Below are positions 9,135 through 18,573 of a DNA stretch of 64,000 bases, piece by piece. The stretch is taken from the NCBI RefSeq assembly GCF_000024025.1, contig NC_013131.1:2790001-2854000 (forward strand), in the 5' to 3' direction. The stretch comes from Catenulispora acidiphila DSM 44928. Lineage in GTDB: Bacteria; Actinomycetota; Actinomycetes; Streptomycetales; Catenulisporaceae. Below the pieces are notes generated by a model. It did not search any database. It was not told the origin of the DNA and worked only from the letters and a program-made list of their open reading frames with translations. The translations under genes and the position numbers were made by a program. Numbering within the stretch: position 1 is the stretch's first letter; each line of letters begins with the position of its first letter.

Positions 9135-9825
9135 CCTCTCGCAGCACGCTGATCAAGGCATCCGGCCGCTCCTGGACCGGTACCTGATTGACGAAGTAGG
9201 TCCGCACGCCGAGCACGGACCCGCCGCCGTCGGCCGCATGGTCGCCGACCATGACGGCCGACGCCGGGTCCACGCCGAGGGTGTCGCACGCCAGCTGGAA
9301 GATCTTCGGGTCCGGCTTCACCATGCCGACCTCGTAGCTCAGCACGACCGCGTCCAGCAGCTCCAGCAGCCCGGCGTGCTTCAGGTGCGGCCGGATGTCG
9401 AAGGAGATGTTGCTGATCACCGCGGTCGCCAGACCCCGGTCCTTGGCCTCGCTCACCGCCTCCAGCGCGTCCGGATACGCCAACCACGCCTCCGGGGCGT
9501 TGCTGCGGTCGTACAGCGGCTCGACCAGCTCCGGCCACGGCCACCCGGACTCCCGGATCAGCCCGGTGTAGCACGCGCGATGGTGCGGCTCGTCCAGGTC
9601 GCGGGACTCATACAGCGCCGCGAGATGCTCCGGCACATACGTCGGATAGGCGCCGTACCAGGCGCCGGCCTCGATCAGCCGCGCGGCCCAGTGCTCGACC
9701 TCGCCCTCGTCCACCCCGATCCCGGCCGCCTCGGTGATGGCACGAACCCAGCTCTCCGCCGATTCGAAGTGCATCAGCGTGCCGGAGAAATCAAAGAGCA
9801 TCGCGCGCGGCTGGTCCATGCCCAA
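9121..9825 (-). CDS. HAD-superfamily hydrolase with Ser at the second catalytic-motif Asp
   Basis: The 234-residue protein has HAD motif I AMLFDFSGTL, a helical cap (residues about 20-110), motif II VISNISF, motif III Lys in GMVKPDPKIF and motif IV VMVGDHAADGGG. Motif I keeps the nucleophile Asp but has Ser instead of the second, acid/base Asp found in phosphatases (DxDGT), so ordinary phosphatase chemistry may be weakened or a different reaction used. The last 14 bp overlap the end of etfD tail-to-tail. Downstream on the same strand relative to it nothing is coupled; the alpha/beta hydrolase gene ends 16 bp before its start, so the two may share a transcript. Confidence 0.8.
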   Translation of the reverse strand: MGMDQPRAMLFDFSGTLMHFESAESWVRAITEAAGIGVDEGEVEHWAARLIEAGAWYGAYPTYVPEHLAALYESRDLDEPHHRACYTGLIRESGWPWPELVEPLYDRSNAPEAWLAYPDALEAVSEAKDRGLATAVISNISFDIRPHLKHAGLLELLDAVVLSYEVGMVKPDPKIFQLACDTLGVDPASAVMVGDHAADGGGSVLGVRTYFVNQVPVQERPDALISVLREVTAS

Positions 9826-9841
9826 GACTCTAGATGACTCC

Positions 9842-10480
9842 TTACCGCAGCAGCTCGCCGGTCCACTCCACGACCGCCGCTACCAGCGCATCCAGCACCG
9901 GCGGATCAACCTTCCTCACCTTGAAGGCATGATCCCCGGCAACCAGCCCCACAAGCCGATGCGTAGCCGGCAGCGAGGGAAACTCCGCCGCAGTCCCGAA
10001 CGTGTCAGCACCAGCCTGCACGACCAACGTCGGCAACCCACTGCCGAGCAACTCCCCAGCCCGCGACTTCTCCGGCTTCCCCGGCGGATGCAACGGAAAA
10101 GCCAGCGCCACGACACCCACAGCCCCACTCACCAACCCGGTCCGGCACGCCACACGCGCACCGGCACTACGCCCACCGACCAGAAAGGGCGTCGAGCGCG
10201 CCCGCTTCCGCACCACCTCAGCAACCGGAACCCACCCCGCATCAAGCGTCTTCGGCGCCGGCGCGATCTTCTTCCCAGCCACCACCCACGGCTGCTCAAC
10301 GAGCACCACCTCGACCCCAGACGCAGGCAGCGCACCAGCGATCGCCTGCAGATCCGCAGCCTGAATCCCGCCACCGGCACCATGTCCAAGCGCCAGCACC
10401 GCCCGCCGCTTGACGCGCGACGGAGTCGGGAAGCGAGTGAGCCGGGCATCGCCGACGGGAGTGGTGATCAGTTCCTGCAC
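9842..10480 (-). CDS. KANL3/Tex30-like alpha/beta hydrolase
   Basis: I start the protein at GTG 10480 (VQELITTPVGDARLTRF), because the longer open frame upstream only translates a simple repeat. The 212-residue product has the hydrolase core: ALGHGAGGG oxyanion loop, nucleophile elbow GGRSAGARVA (Ser about 110), an Asp in VVQAGADTFG and a His in AGDHAFKV. This compact form, with little or no cap, matches the KANL3/Tex30-type dienelactone-hydrolase-like family. Substrate unknown. It precedes the HAD gene by 16 bp on the same strand, suggesting a two-gene transcript. Confidence 0.8.
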   Translation of the reverse strand: MQELITTPVGDARLTRFPTPSRVKRRAVLALGHGAGGGIQAADLQAIAGALPASGVEVVLVEQPWVVAGKKIAPAPKTLDAGWVPVAEVVRKRARSTPFLVGGRSAGARVACRTGLVSGAVGVVALAFPLHPPGKPEKSRAGELLGSGLPTLVVQAGADTFGTAAEFPSLPATHRLVGLVAGDHAFKVRKVDPPVLDALVAAVVEWTGELLR

Positions 10481-10554
10481 GCTGTCGAGGGTAGTTGCCG
10501 GGCACGGGTGCGGCGCGGCGGACGCGCGGCAATCGGTGGTCGGTACTTGGCCAG

Positions 10555-10795
10555 CCAGCGGCCAGCAGCCAGCAGCCAGCAGCCAGCAGCGAGCCCAGCA
10601 GTCAGCAGCCAGCAGCCAGCAGCCAGCAGCGAGCCCAGCAGTCAGCAGCCAGCAGCAAGCAGCCAGTAGTCGGCGGTCAGCAGCCAGCACTCAGCACCAA
10701 GCACCCAGCAGCCAGCATCAAGCAGCCAGCACTTGGCAGCCAGCGGTCGGCAGCCAGCAGCCAGCACTCAGCAGCCAGCGCTCAGCCATGCGCGT
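10555..10795. repeat. CCAGCAG heptamer repeat patch
   Basis: About 240 bp between two reverse-strand genes consist of degenerate tandem 7-mers of the type CCAGCAG (CTGCTGG on the other strand). A larger block containing AGCAGCGAGCCCAGCAGTC occurs twice in succession near the start. Open frames across it are by-products of the repeat. No gene is seen. Confidence 0.85.
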
Positions 10796-10841
10796 GCGAG
10801 AGCCCTGCTCGCCAAGCCCAGCGTGTCAGCCCTCTACTCCA

Positions 10842-11744
10842 CTATTCCGCAACCGCCCCCACCCAGCCCTGCAACTTCTCCGGGTTCAGCACCGCCCATA
10901 CCCGCGAGATCCGCCCCTGCTCGATCGCGAATGCCAGGACTGACACCGTCGCGCCGTCGACCCGTGCCGCCAGCCCGGGCTGTCCGTTCACCTCGACCTC
11001 CGCGAGCTCCATTCCCGGCGTTCCTGAGCGCTCGGCGAAGAACCTCGCCACTGCCTCGCGGCCGATCACCGGTTCCGGTGCCGCGTGGACGACGCCGCCG
11101 CCGTCGCCGGTCGCGACCGCGTCTGGAGCCAGTACTGCCAGGAGGCCTTCGATGTCGCCGGCGCTCCATGCGCGCTGGAAGGCGCGCACCACTCCGGCGT
11201 CGGGCGATGTGACCACTCCCGTGGCTGTCTCCACCCGCCGGCGGGCTGAGGTCGCCAGCTGTCGGCACGCTGCCGCCGAGCGGCCCACGATCTCGCCGAC
11301 CTCGGCGAACGGATAGCGGAACACGTCGTGCAGGACGAAGGCGACGCGCTCGGCGGGCGTCATCGCGTCCAGTACCACCAGGAAGGCCATCGTCACCGAC
11401 TCGTCCAGCGTGATCCGGTCCGCCGGGTCGCCGGGGTCCGAGCCCACGCTCACCCACGCCGACCGGCCCGGCAGCGGCTCGGGGATCCACTGCCCGACGT
11501 ACCGCTCCCGCCGGGCGCGCGCCGATCCGAGCTGGTCCAGGCAGATCCGGCTGGCGACCGTGGTCAGCCACGCCGCCGGCGCCGCGATCTCCGCCTGCTG
11601 CGCACGCGAGAGCGCGTACCAGCGCACGTACGTCTCCTGCACCACGTCCTCGGCATCGGCGAGCGAACCGAGCAGCCGGTAGGCGAGGTTGAGCAGGTGT
11701 CTCCGCTCGCTGACCACGGCGGTCAGCCCGGGTTCCGACGACAT
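10842..11744 (-). CDS. ECF41-group RNA polymerase sigma factor (SigJ-like)
   Basis: Start ATG 11744 has GGAAGGAG six bases upstream. The 300-residue protein has sigma region 2 (RLLGSLADAEDVVQETYVRWY), region 4 with an HTH (PFAEVGEIVGRSAAACRQLATSARRRV), and a C-terminal SnoaL-like domain of about 110 residues. It carries all three ECF41 signatures in recognisable form: WIPEP (about residue 86, for WLPEP), DGGG and NPEKL (for NPDKL). In this group the C-terminal domain replaces an anti-sigma factor in control of activity. A promoter of ECF41 type lies in front of its own gene and a second one faces the divergent wrbA gene, so autoregulation and control of wrbA are strongly suggested. Confidence 0.93.
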   Translation of the reverse strand: MSSEPGLTAVVSERRHLLNLAYRLLGSLADAEDVVQETYVRWYALSRAQQAEIAAPAAWLTTVASRICLDQLGSARARRERYVGQWIPEPLPGRSAWVSVGSDPGDPADRITLDESVTMAFLVVLDAMTPAERVAFVLHDVFRYPFAEVGEIVGRSAAACRQLATSARRRVETATGVVTSPDAGVVRAFQRAWSAGDIEGLLAVLAPDAVATGDGGGVVHAAPEPVIGREAVARFFAERSGTPGMELAEVEVNGQPGLAARVDGATVSVLAFAIEQGRISRVWAVLNPEKLQGWVGAVAE

Positions 11745-11771
11745 CGACGACTCCTTCCGTACGCCCCTTAC

Positions 11772-11797
11772 GACGAAGCAGCCCGCCGGATTGTGAG
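11772..11797 (-). promoter_or_regulatory. ECF41-type promoter of the sigma factor gene
   Basis: On the reverse strand CTCACA (11797-11792), exactly 16 nt, then CGTC (11775-11772). This agrees with the ECF41 consensus TGTCACA-N16-CGTC known from the group and lies 28 bp before the sigma factor start. Confidence 0.8.
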
Positions 11798-11811
11798 CTC
11801 GCACCCGCCGC

Positions 11812-11837
11812 CTCACATTCCCCTCCGCCATATCGTC
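11812..11837 (+). promoter_or_regulatory. ECF41-type promoter of wrbA
   Basis: CTCACA (11812-11817), exactly 16 nt, then CGTC (11834-11837), identical in both boxes and spacing to the promoter facing the sigma factor gene. Only 9 nt separate CGTC from the wrbA ATG, so the mRNA would be leaderless or nearly so. Confidence 0.8.
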
Positions 11838-11846
11838 GAACTGGGC

Positions 11847-12464
11847 ATGGAACCCATCAACGTCGCGATCATCTACTACAGCGCCACCGGCACCATCCGT
11901 ACCCTCGCCGACGCCGCCGCCGAAGGCGCCGAGAAGGCCGGCGCGACCGTCCGCGTGGTCAAGGTCGCTGAGACCGCCCCGCAGACCGCCATCGACGCCA
12001 ATCCCGCCTGGATCGCCCACCTCGCCGCCACCGCCGACACCCCGCACGTCACCCACGACGACCTGACCTGGGCCGACGTGATCCTCTTCGGCTCTCCGAC
12101 GCGCTTCGGCAACCCCGCCAGCCAGCTGCGCGCCTTCATCGAGACCACCGGTCCGCTGTGGTTCCAAGGCCTGCTCGCGGACAAGGTCTACTCGGCCTTC
12201 ACCGCCTCCAACACAGCCCACGGCGGGCAGGAGTCGACCATCCTGGCCTTGGCGAACACCTTCTATCACTGGGGCGGCGTCATCGTGCCGCCCGGCTACA
12301 CCGACCCGGTCCAGTTCAAGTCCGGCAATCCCTACGGCACCTCGCACGTCGTCGGCGAAGGTGCCCCGTCCGACGTCGCCCTGGACGCCGCACGCCACCA
12401 GGCTCGGCGCTGCGTCGCCATCGCCGCCGCGCTGAAGGCGGGCCGCGCGGCGCTGTCCGCCTAG
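11847..12464 (+). CDS. wrbA: WrbA-type NAD(P)H:quinone oxidoreductase
   Basis: The 205-residue flavodoxin-like protein shows the FMN phosphate loop YYSATGTIRTLA, the GSPTRFGNPASQLRAFIETT segment, TASNTAHGGQESTIL and the YHWGGVIVPPGY / NPYGTSHV stretches that mark the WrbA family. Members reduce quinones by two electrons and protect against redox stress. I start at ATG 11847 rather than the longer open frame, because a promoter box ends at 11837. It is the likely target gene of the divergent ECF41 sigma factor; ECF41 loci typically pair the sigma gene with an oxidoreductase, epimerase or carboxymuconolactone decarboxylase. The 265 bp downstream, up to lpdA, hold degenerate CAAGCCGTC-like repeats and no gene. 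Confidence 0.9.
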   Translation: MEPINVAIIYYSATGTIRTLADAAAEGAEKAGATVRVVKVAETAPQTAIDANPAWIAHLAATADTPHVTHDDLTWADVILFGSPTRFGNPASQLRAFIETTGPLWFQGLLADKVYSAFTASNTAHGGQESTILALANTFYHWGGVIVPPGYTDPVQFKSGNPYGTSHVVGEGAPSDVALDAARHQARRCVAIAAALKAGRAALSA

Positions 12465-12729
12465 AGGCCACCTGCCTGCCGCCTGACACCGTCTCAAGCC
12501 ATCTCGAGGCGTCGCAAGCCGTCGCAAGCAGCCTCAAGCCGTCTGGCGCCACCTGGCGCCGCACGACGCACGCCCGCCGCCCGCCCCGCACCGGCTCGGC
12601 CCACTCGGTCCGCTGACCGGCCACGATCCCGCCGACAACCGCCGGACCAGCGCGTTTCCCATGCGGTAAGTCCCACTACTCCACCGGTCACCAGGCGTGC
12701 CTCACGCCCCGGCGGTTAGAGTCGGAGCC

Positions 12730-14133
<1,404 letters not shown>

Positions 14134-14250
14134 ATCAGCGTCTTGACGTGGTGCCCGGCGCGACCCGCCCCCACCTGACCCGAGCTGCTCCGGGCGCCAC
14201 GTCGAACACCCGCCCCACCTGCGGGAACCCCACCCCCGGAAGGTTCCGAC

Positions 14251-15087
14251 ATGACCGACAGCAGACCGGAATGGGCCCCGGCCGCCATCGACCTGGACCA
14301 GCCCAGCTCCGCGCGGGTCTGGGACTACTTCCTCGGCGGGTCGCACAACTTCGAGGTGGACCGGCGTGTCGCCGAACAGGCCATCGCCTTCAAGCCCGAC
14401 ATGCCCGACCTGGCCCGCCAGGTGCGCATGTTCCTGCAGCGCGCCGTCCGCACCGCCGCCGCTGCCGGCATCGACCAGTACATCGACATCGGCGCCGGCG
14501 TCCCGACCATGGGACCGGTCCACGAGATCGCGCGCGAGACCGTCCCGCACGCGCGCGTCGTCTACGTCGACCACGACCCGGTGGCGGTCGCCCACGGCCA
14601 GGCCCTGCTCGCCGACGACCCCGACGCGGTCTTCATCCAGGCCGACGCCCGCTCCCCGCGGGCCATCCTGGACCACCCCGAGGTCCACGCCCTGATCGAC
14701 CTCGACCGCCCGGTCGCCGTCGTCCTGTGCTCCCTGCTGCACTTCGTCTCCGCGGACGACGATCCCGCCGCCCTGGTGGCGACCCTGCGCGCGGCGATGG
14801 CACCGGGCAGCCACCTGATCGTCCAGCACGCCTCCCACGACGGCCAGTCCGGCGACATCATCAAGATGCTCCAGATGTGGAACGCCAACTCCCCGGAACC
14901 GATGTACTGGCGCACCCACGACGAGATCGAGAACCTCCTCGCCGGCTTCACCATCCTCGATCCCGGCGTGGTCCCCCTGCCCCTGTGGCGCCCCGAAGCC
15001 GAAGACCGCGCCGGCGCGGCCGAGAATCCGGAACGCTACGCCTCCTATGCCGCCGTGGGCACCAAGCCCGGGGCAACGGCCGACTGA
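14251..15087 (+). CDS. S-adenosylmethionine-dependent methyltransferase, DUF574 type
   Basis: The 278-residue protein begins with the family signature ARVWDYFLGGSHNFEVDR and has a SAM-binding region YIDIGAGVPTMGPVHEIAR, an acidic strand end VVYVDHDPVAVAH and a later LCSLLHFVSADDDPAAL segment. This is the S-adenosyl methyltransferase family (Methyltransf_19) that is highly expanded in Streptomyces and relatives and often neighbours regulators; substrates are mostly unknown. An AAGGTT-type ribosome site precedes the ATG. The stop region runs into a short 10-bp tandem repeat. Confidence 0.85.
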   Translation: MTDSRPEWAPAAIDLDQPSSARVWDYFLGGSHNFEVDRRVAEQAIAFKPDMPDLARQVRMFLQRAVRTAAAAGIDQYIDIGAGVPTMGPVHEIARETVPHARVVYVDHDPVAVAHGQALLADDPDAVFIQADARSPRAILDHPEVHALIDLDRPVAVVLCSLLHFVSADDDPAALVATLRAAMAPGSHLIVQHASHDGQSGDIIKMLQMWNANSPEPMYWRTHDEIENLLAGFTILDPGVVPLPLWRPEAEDRAGAAENPERYASYAAVGTKPGATAD

Positions 15088-15119
15088 CGACTGACGACGA
15101 CTGACGACGACTGACGACG
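15081..15119 (+). repeat. Short CTGACGACGA tandem repeat
   Basis: About four copies of a 10-bp unit CTGACGACGA cover the stop codon of the methyltransferase gene and the gap before the next gene. It creates several TGA codons in series. Confidence 0.7.
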
Positions 15120-15140
15120 CGGACAGAGAGGCAGACGGTC

Positions 15141-17735
15141 GTGGCACGCTACGCGGAGTTCGGGATCGGAGAGTCCGACCCCGCTTCCGGGCTGCCCGGG
15201 ATCGGCTCAGGCGGGGCGCCGACCGCGGTCGGGGGCTTGGTAGACGGCGACACGCGACGCGACTTCGAGGCCGCGGCAGCAGGCAGCGCTCCGACCCCCG
15301 AACCGCACCCGACCCCCGACGGCGCCCCGGACGGCGCCACGGTGCCGAAGCCGGCCGCCGGACGCGCCACCTCGCACGAGTCAGCCGCCGGCGATCCCGC
15401 AGCCTCGGCGAATCCGCCTTCTGCCGATCCCGCTGGGGCTCCCGCGACCGGCTCCGAAGCCGATCACGCCCCGATCGCCGCCACCTGGTCCGAAGCGCAC
15501 CCCTTACCCGACCCCGATTCCCACCCCGACCCCCGCCCCGACCGCCCGGTCATAGCCGGCCTCGTCGACCTCCGCTTCGCCACCACCACCGACCCGGCGG
15601 CGCGCGAAGCCGCCGCTTTGTCCGAGGCGGCCGACCTGCCTCCGGCCGCGCCGCCGGCCGCCGCGCTCGACGGCACTCCCACCGATGCCTTCGCGCGGGC
15701 CTGGGCCGTCGCGCTGTCGGCCGCCGCGGCCACGCCGCTGGGCTTCGACCACGCGCTGCGGGTCGTCACACCGCTGGCCGAGCAGGTCGTCGCCGCGCCG
15801 GACGATCCGGAGCTGGCGCGCAAGATCGGTGTGACCGCGGCCGGCGCGCTGATCGACGCGCACTGCTTCCAGGGCGCCTGCGTCGCCACCTCCATCGAGG
15901 TCGTCGACCGCCATCTGCCGCCCTACCTGCGTCCGGAGACCCGCTCCGCGCTGCGTGCCGGGCTGGCTTCGGCCTTCGCCGAGGGACTGCGCGAGCGCAC
16001 GCGCGCCGAGCAGTCGTCGATCCACGAGGCCGTGCTCACCGCCTACCGGGCCGGCGAGGCGCGCTTCCGTACCGTGTTCCGCAACGCCGCCCTCGGCATC
16101 GTCATCACCGACAAGCACGGCCAGGTGCTGGAGGTGAACCCGGCGCTGGCCGAGATGCTCGGCGTCGACGCCTACGCCGCGCGCGGCCGCACCATCAGGA
16201 ACCTGATCGACCCGACCGAGCCCGGCGAGTACTGGCGCGGCTACAACGCCCTGCTGGCCGGGGAGCAGACCGAGGCCGAGGCCGACACCCGCATCCGGCG
16301 CCTCGACGGCGGCGTGGTCTGGACGCACGTGCGCACCACCGCCGTCCGCGACGACAGCGGCGACGTCGCCCTGGTCATAGCGCTGCACGAAGACGTCACC
16401 GAACGCCGCCGCGCCACCGACCAGCTGCGCCACCAGGCCACCCACGACGCCCTGACCGGCCTGCCCAACCGCGTCCGGCTGCTCGACGCGGTCGAGGAAC
16501 TGCTGCGCAGCGCCGGCCCGGAGGACCGCCTCGGCCTGTGCTTCCTGGACCTCGACGGCTTCAAGGGCGTCAACGACACCCTCGGCCACCAGGCGGGCGA
16601 CGAGCTCCTGACCGAGATCGCGCACCGCCTCTCCGCCGCCACCGACCCCCGCCGCCACGTCGTGGCCCGCATGGGCGGCGACGAGTTCGTGATCCTGTTC
16701 CGTCGCACCCAGGGCGCGCAGTCGGTGTTCCCGGTCATCGAGAAGGTCCTGGACGCCGTCCGCCAGCCGGTCCTGCTCGACGGCCACAGCGTCACCGTCA
16801 CCGCCAGCGCCGGCCTGGTCGAACGCCCCGCCGCCGCGGCCTCGGCGACCGAACTGCTGCGCGCCGCCGACATCACGCTCTACTGGGCCAAGTCCGCCGG
16901 CAAGGCCGACTTCGCGCTCTTCGACGAGGACCGCAACGCCCGCGAGGTCCACCGCTACGCCCTGGCGCAGGCGCTCCCGGCAGCCCTGGACTCCGGCGAG
17001 ATGTTCCTGGACTACCAGCCGATCGTGGACCTGGCCGGCGGCCGCCCGCCGATGGTCGAGGCGCTGGTCCGCTGGCGCCACCCCGAGCGCGGACTGCTCA
17101 AGCCCGAGGAGTTCATCCCCGTCGCCGAGGAGACCGGCGCCATCGTCGAGCTCGGCCGCTGGGTCCTGGACCGCGCCGTCCGCGACGCCGCGGCCTGGCC
17201 CGACGGCCCGGCGGTCGCCGTGAACGTCGCGGTCCGCCAGGTGCACGACTACGGCCTGGTCCGCGAGGTCGCCACCGCACTCGAGGTCTCCGGCCTGCCG
17301 CCCCGCCGCCTGTGCCTGGAGATCACCGAAACCGCCCTGATGGACACCGAGGAGGACGGCCTCCCCGGACCCGGCACCCTGCGCACCCTCGCCGACATGG
17401 GCATCGGCATAGCCGTCGACGACTTCGGCACCGGCTACTCCAACCTCGCCCGCCTCCGCGACCTGCCGGCCACCTCCCTGAAGATCGACGCCTCCTTCGT
17501 CGCCGACCTCGGCCACCCCGACGCCGGCGACTTCGCCGAATCAGTCATCATCAGCCTCGTGGCCCTGGCCCACGCCGCCGGTATGACCGTCACCGCCGAG
17601 GGCATCGAGACCGCCGACCAAGCACGCCGCCTGACCACGCTCGGTGTCGACTACGGCCAGGGCTTCCACTACTCGCGACCGGTGTCCGCCGAGCGGATAG
17701 AAGCGGTGATGGCAGAGCTCGGCGCCCAGAAGTAA
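15141..17735 (+). CDS. PAS-GGDEF-EAL cyclic-di-GMP turnover protein
   Basis: From a GTG start the 864-residue protein has a Pro/Ala-rich low-complexity region (about 1-180), a helical region of unknown type (180-290), a PAS domain (from EARFRTVFRNAALGIVI near 302 to about 425), a GGDEF domain with intact MGGDEF near 510, and an EAL domain with EALVRW near 639, EITETAL, DDFGTGYSNL, LKIDASFV and AEGIET, so all catalytic and metal residues for phosphodiesterase activity are visible. No RxxD inhibitory site precedes GGDEF. No membrane helix is seen. It probably makes and/or degrades c-di-GMP in response to a PAS-sensed signal; which activity dominates cannot be told. It resembles streptomycete soluble GGDEF-EAL proteins. 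Confidence 0.9.
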   Translation: MARYAEFGIGESDPASGLPGIGSGGAPTAVGGLVDGDTRRDFEAAAAGSAPTPEPHPTPDGAPDGATVPKPAAGRATSHESAAGDPAASANPPSADPAGAPATGSEADHAPIAATWSEAHPLPDPDSHPDPRPDRPVIAGLVDLRFATTTDPAAREAAALSEAADLPPAAPPAAALDGTPTDAFARAWAVALSAAAATPLGFDHALRVVTPLAEQVVAAPDDPELARKIGVTAAGALIDAHCFQGACVATSIEVVDRHLPPYLRPETRSALRAGLASAFAEGLRERTRAEQSSIHEAVLTAYRAGEARFRTVFRNAALGIVITDKHGQVLEVNPALAEMLGVDAYAARGRTIRNLIDPTEPGEYWRGYNALLAGEQTEAEADTRIRRLDGGVVWTHVRTTAVRDDSGDVALVIALHEDVTERRRATDQLRHQATHDALTGLPNRVRLLDAVEELLRSAGPEDRLGLCFLDLDGFKGVNDTLGHQAGDELLTEIAHRLSAATDPRRHVVARMGGDEFVILFRRTQGAQSVFPVIEKVLDAVRQPVLLDGHSVTVTASAGLVERPAAAASATELLRAADITLYWAKSAGKADFALFDEDRNAREVHRYALAQALPAALDSGEMFLDYQPIVDLAGGRPPMVEALVRWRHPERGLLKPEEFIPVAEETGAIVELGRWVLDRAVRDAAAWPDGPAVAVNVAVRQVHDYGLVREVATALEVSGLPPRRLCLEITETALMDTEEDGLPGPGTLRTLADMGIGIAVDDFGTGYSNLARLRDLPATSLKIDASFVADLGHPDAGDFAESVIISLVALAHAAGMTVTAEGIETADQARRLTTLGVDYGQGFHYSRPVSAERIEAVMAELGAQK

Positions 17736-17749
17736 GGCGCGGCAGCCGA

Positions 17750-18544
17750 TCAGTGCTCGGCGAGGAAGTCCAGCACCACCGGACCGGCGACGTCGCGGAA
17801 CTCGTCGAAGTACGCGTGCCGAGCACCCTCGATCAGCACCATCCGCGCGTCCGGAATCCGTTCGGTGATCAGCGGTGCGTTGGCTGTCGGGTTGAACACG
17901 TCGTCGGTGCCGTGCACCACCAAGGTCGGCGCGGCGATCGTCGGCAGCACGTCCCAGGCGTCGTGCTTGCCGCTCGCCGTCAGGTGACGCCCCTTCGCGT
18001 AGGCGGGCATCTCCGGATCGCCGACCACGTAATAAGGGCCCTGATGCGATGCCAGCCAATCCGGCGTGTACATCAGCTCCAGCAGATACCGGTCCGCCGC
18101 AACGCGATCAGAGCTCGCCAGCGCCTGCCGCACCGAGCGGTCCCGCTCGACCGCGTGCGCGCCGCCCGGCGACGTGCAGCCCAGCACGAGTGCCCCGACC
18201 CGCTCCGGGAAGTCGGCGGCCAGCCACTGCGCGACCCGGCCACCCATCGACGTGCCGTAGACCCGCGCCCGCGCGATGCCCAGATCGTCGAGCACCGCCA
18301 CGACGTCCGTCGCGAAATCCCTGGTGCTGTAAGGCTCGTCGGGCTTGTCACTACCTCCGGTGCCACGCCAGTCCAGCGTGATGGTGCGGTGGCCCGCGTC
18401 CTGGAAGGCGGCGCGCGCCGAGTCCCACCAGCGGTGGGTGTTGGACTGTCCGGCGAGCAGCACCAGCGGCGTTCCGCTGCCGGCGCTCTGGTACGCGATT
18501 GCGGTTCCGTCCGCCGCGGTCGCCTTCCCGGCCTCTAGTGTCAT
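17750..18544 (-). CDS. Alpha/beta hydrolase
   Basis: The 264-residue protein (start ATG 18544; AGAGG nine bases upstream; a second ATG at 18553 is possible) has the alpha/beta-hydrolase core: HG-type oxyanion region LVLLAGQSNTHRWWD, DWRGTGGSDKP, nucleophile elbow GTSMGGRVAQ, catalytic Asp in VVHGTDDVFNP and His in EGARHAYFDEF. Length and order suit small-molecule esterases, haloalkane/epoxide hydrolase-like or 3-oxoadipate lactonase-like enzymes; the substrate is unknown. It diverges from glcD with starts only 29 bp apart, so the two promoters overlap. Confidence 0.82.
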   Translation of the reverse strand: MTLEAGKATAADGTAIAYQSAGSGTPLVLLAGQSNTHRWWDSARAAFQDAGHRTITLDWRGTGGSDKPDEPYSTRDFATDVVAVLDDLGIARARVYGTSMGGRVAQWLAADFPERVGALVLGCTSPGGAHAVERDRSVRQALASSDRVAADRYLLELMYTPDWLASHQGPYYVVGDPEMPAYAKGRHLTASGKHDAWDVLPTIAAPTLVVHGTDDVFNPTANAPLITERIPDARMVLIEGARHAYFDEFRDVAGPVVLDFLAEH

Positions 18545-18573
18545 GCCGATCATCCTCTGCCAGGCTAGGGACC

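Noticed and set aside
10410-11316. Open frames rich in Ser, Gln and Ala across the heptamer repeat
   Set aside because: They translate the CCAGCAG repeat and then run antisense to the ECF41 sigma gene.
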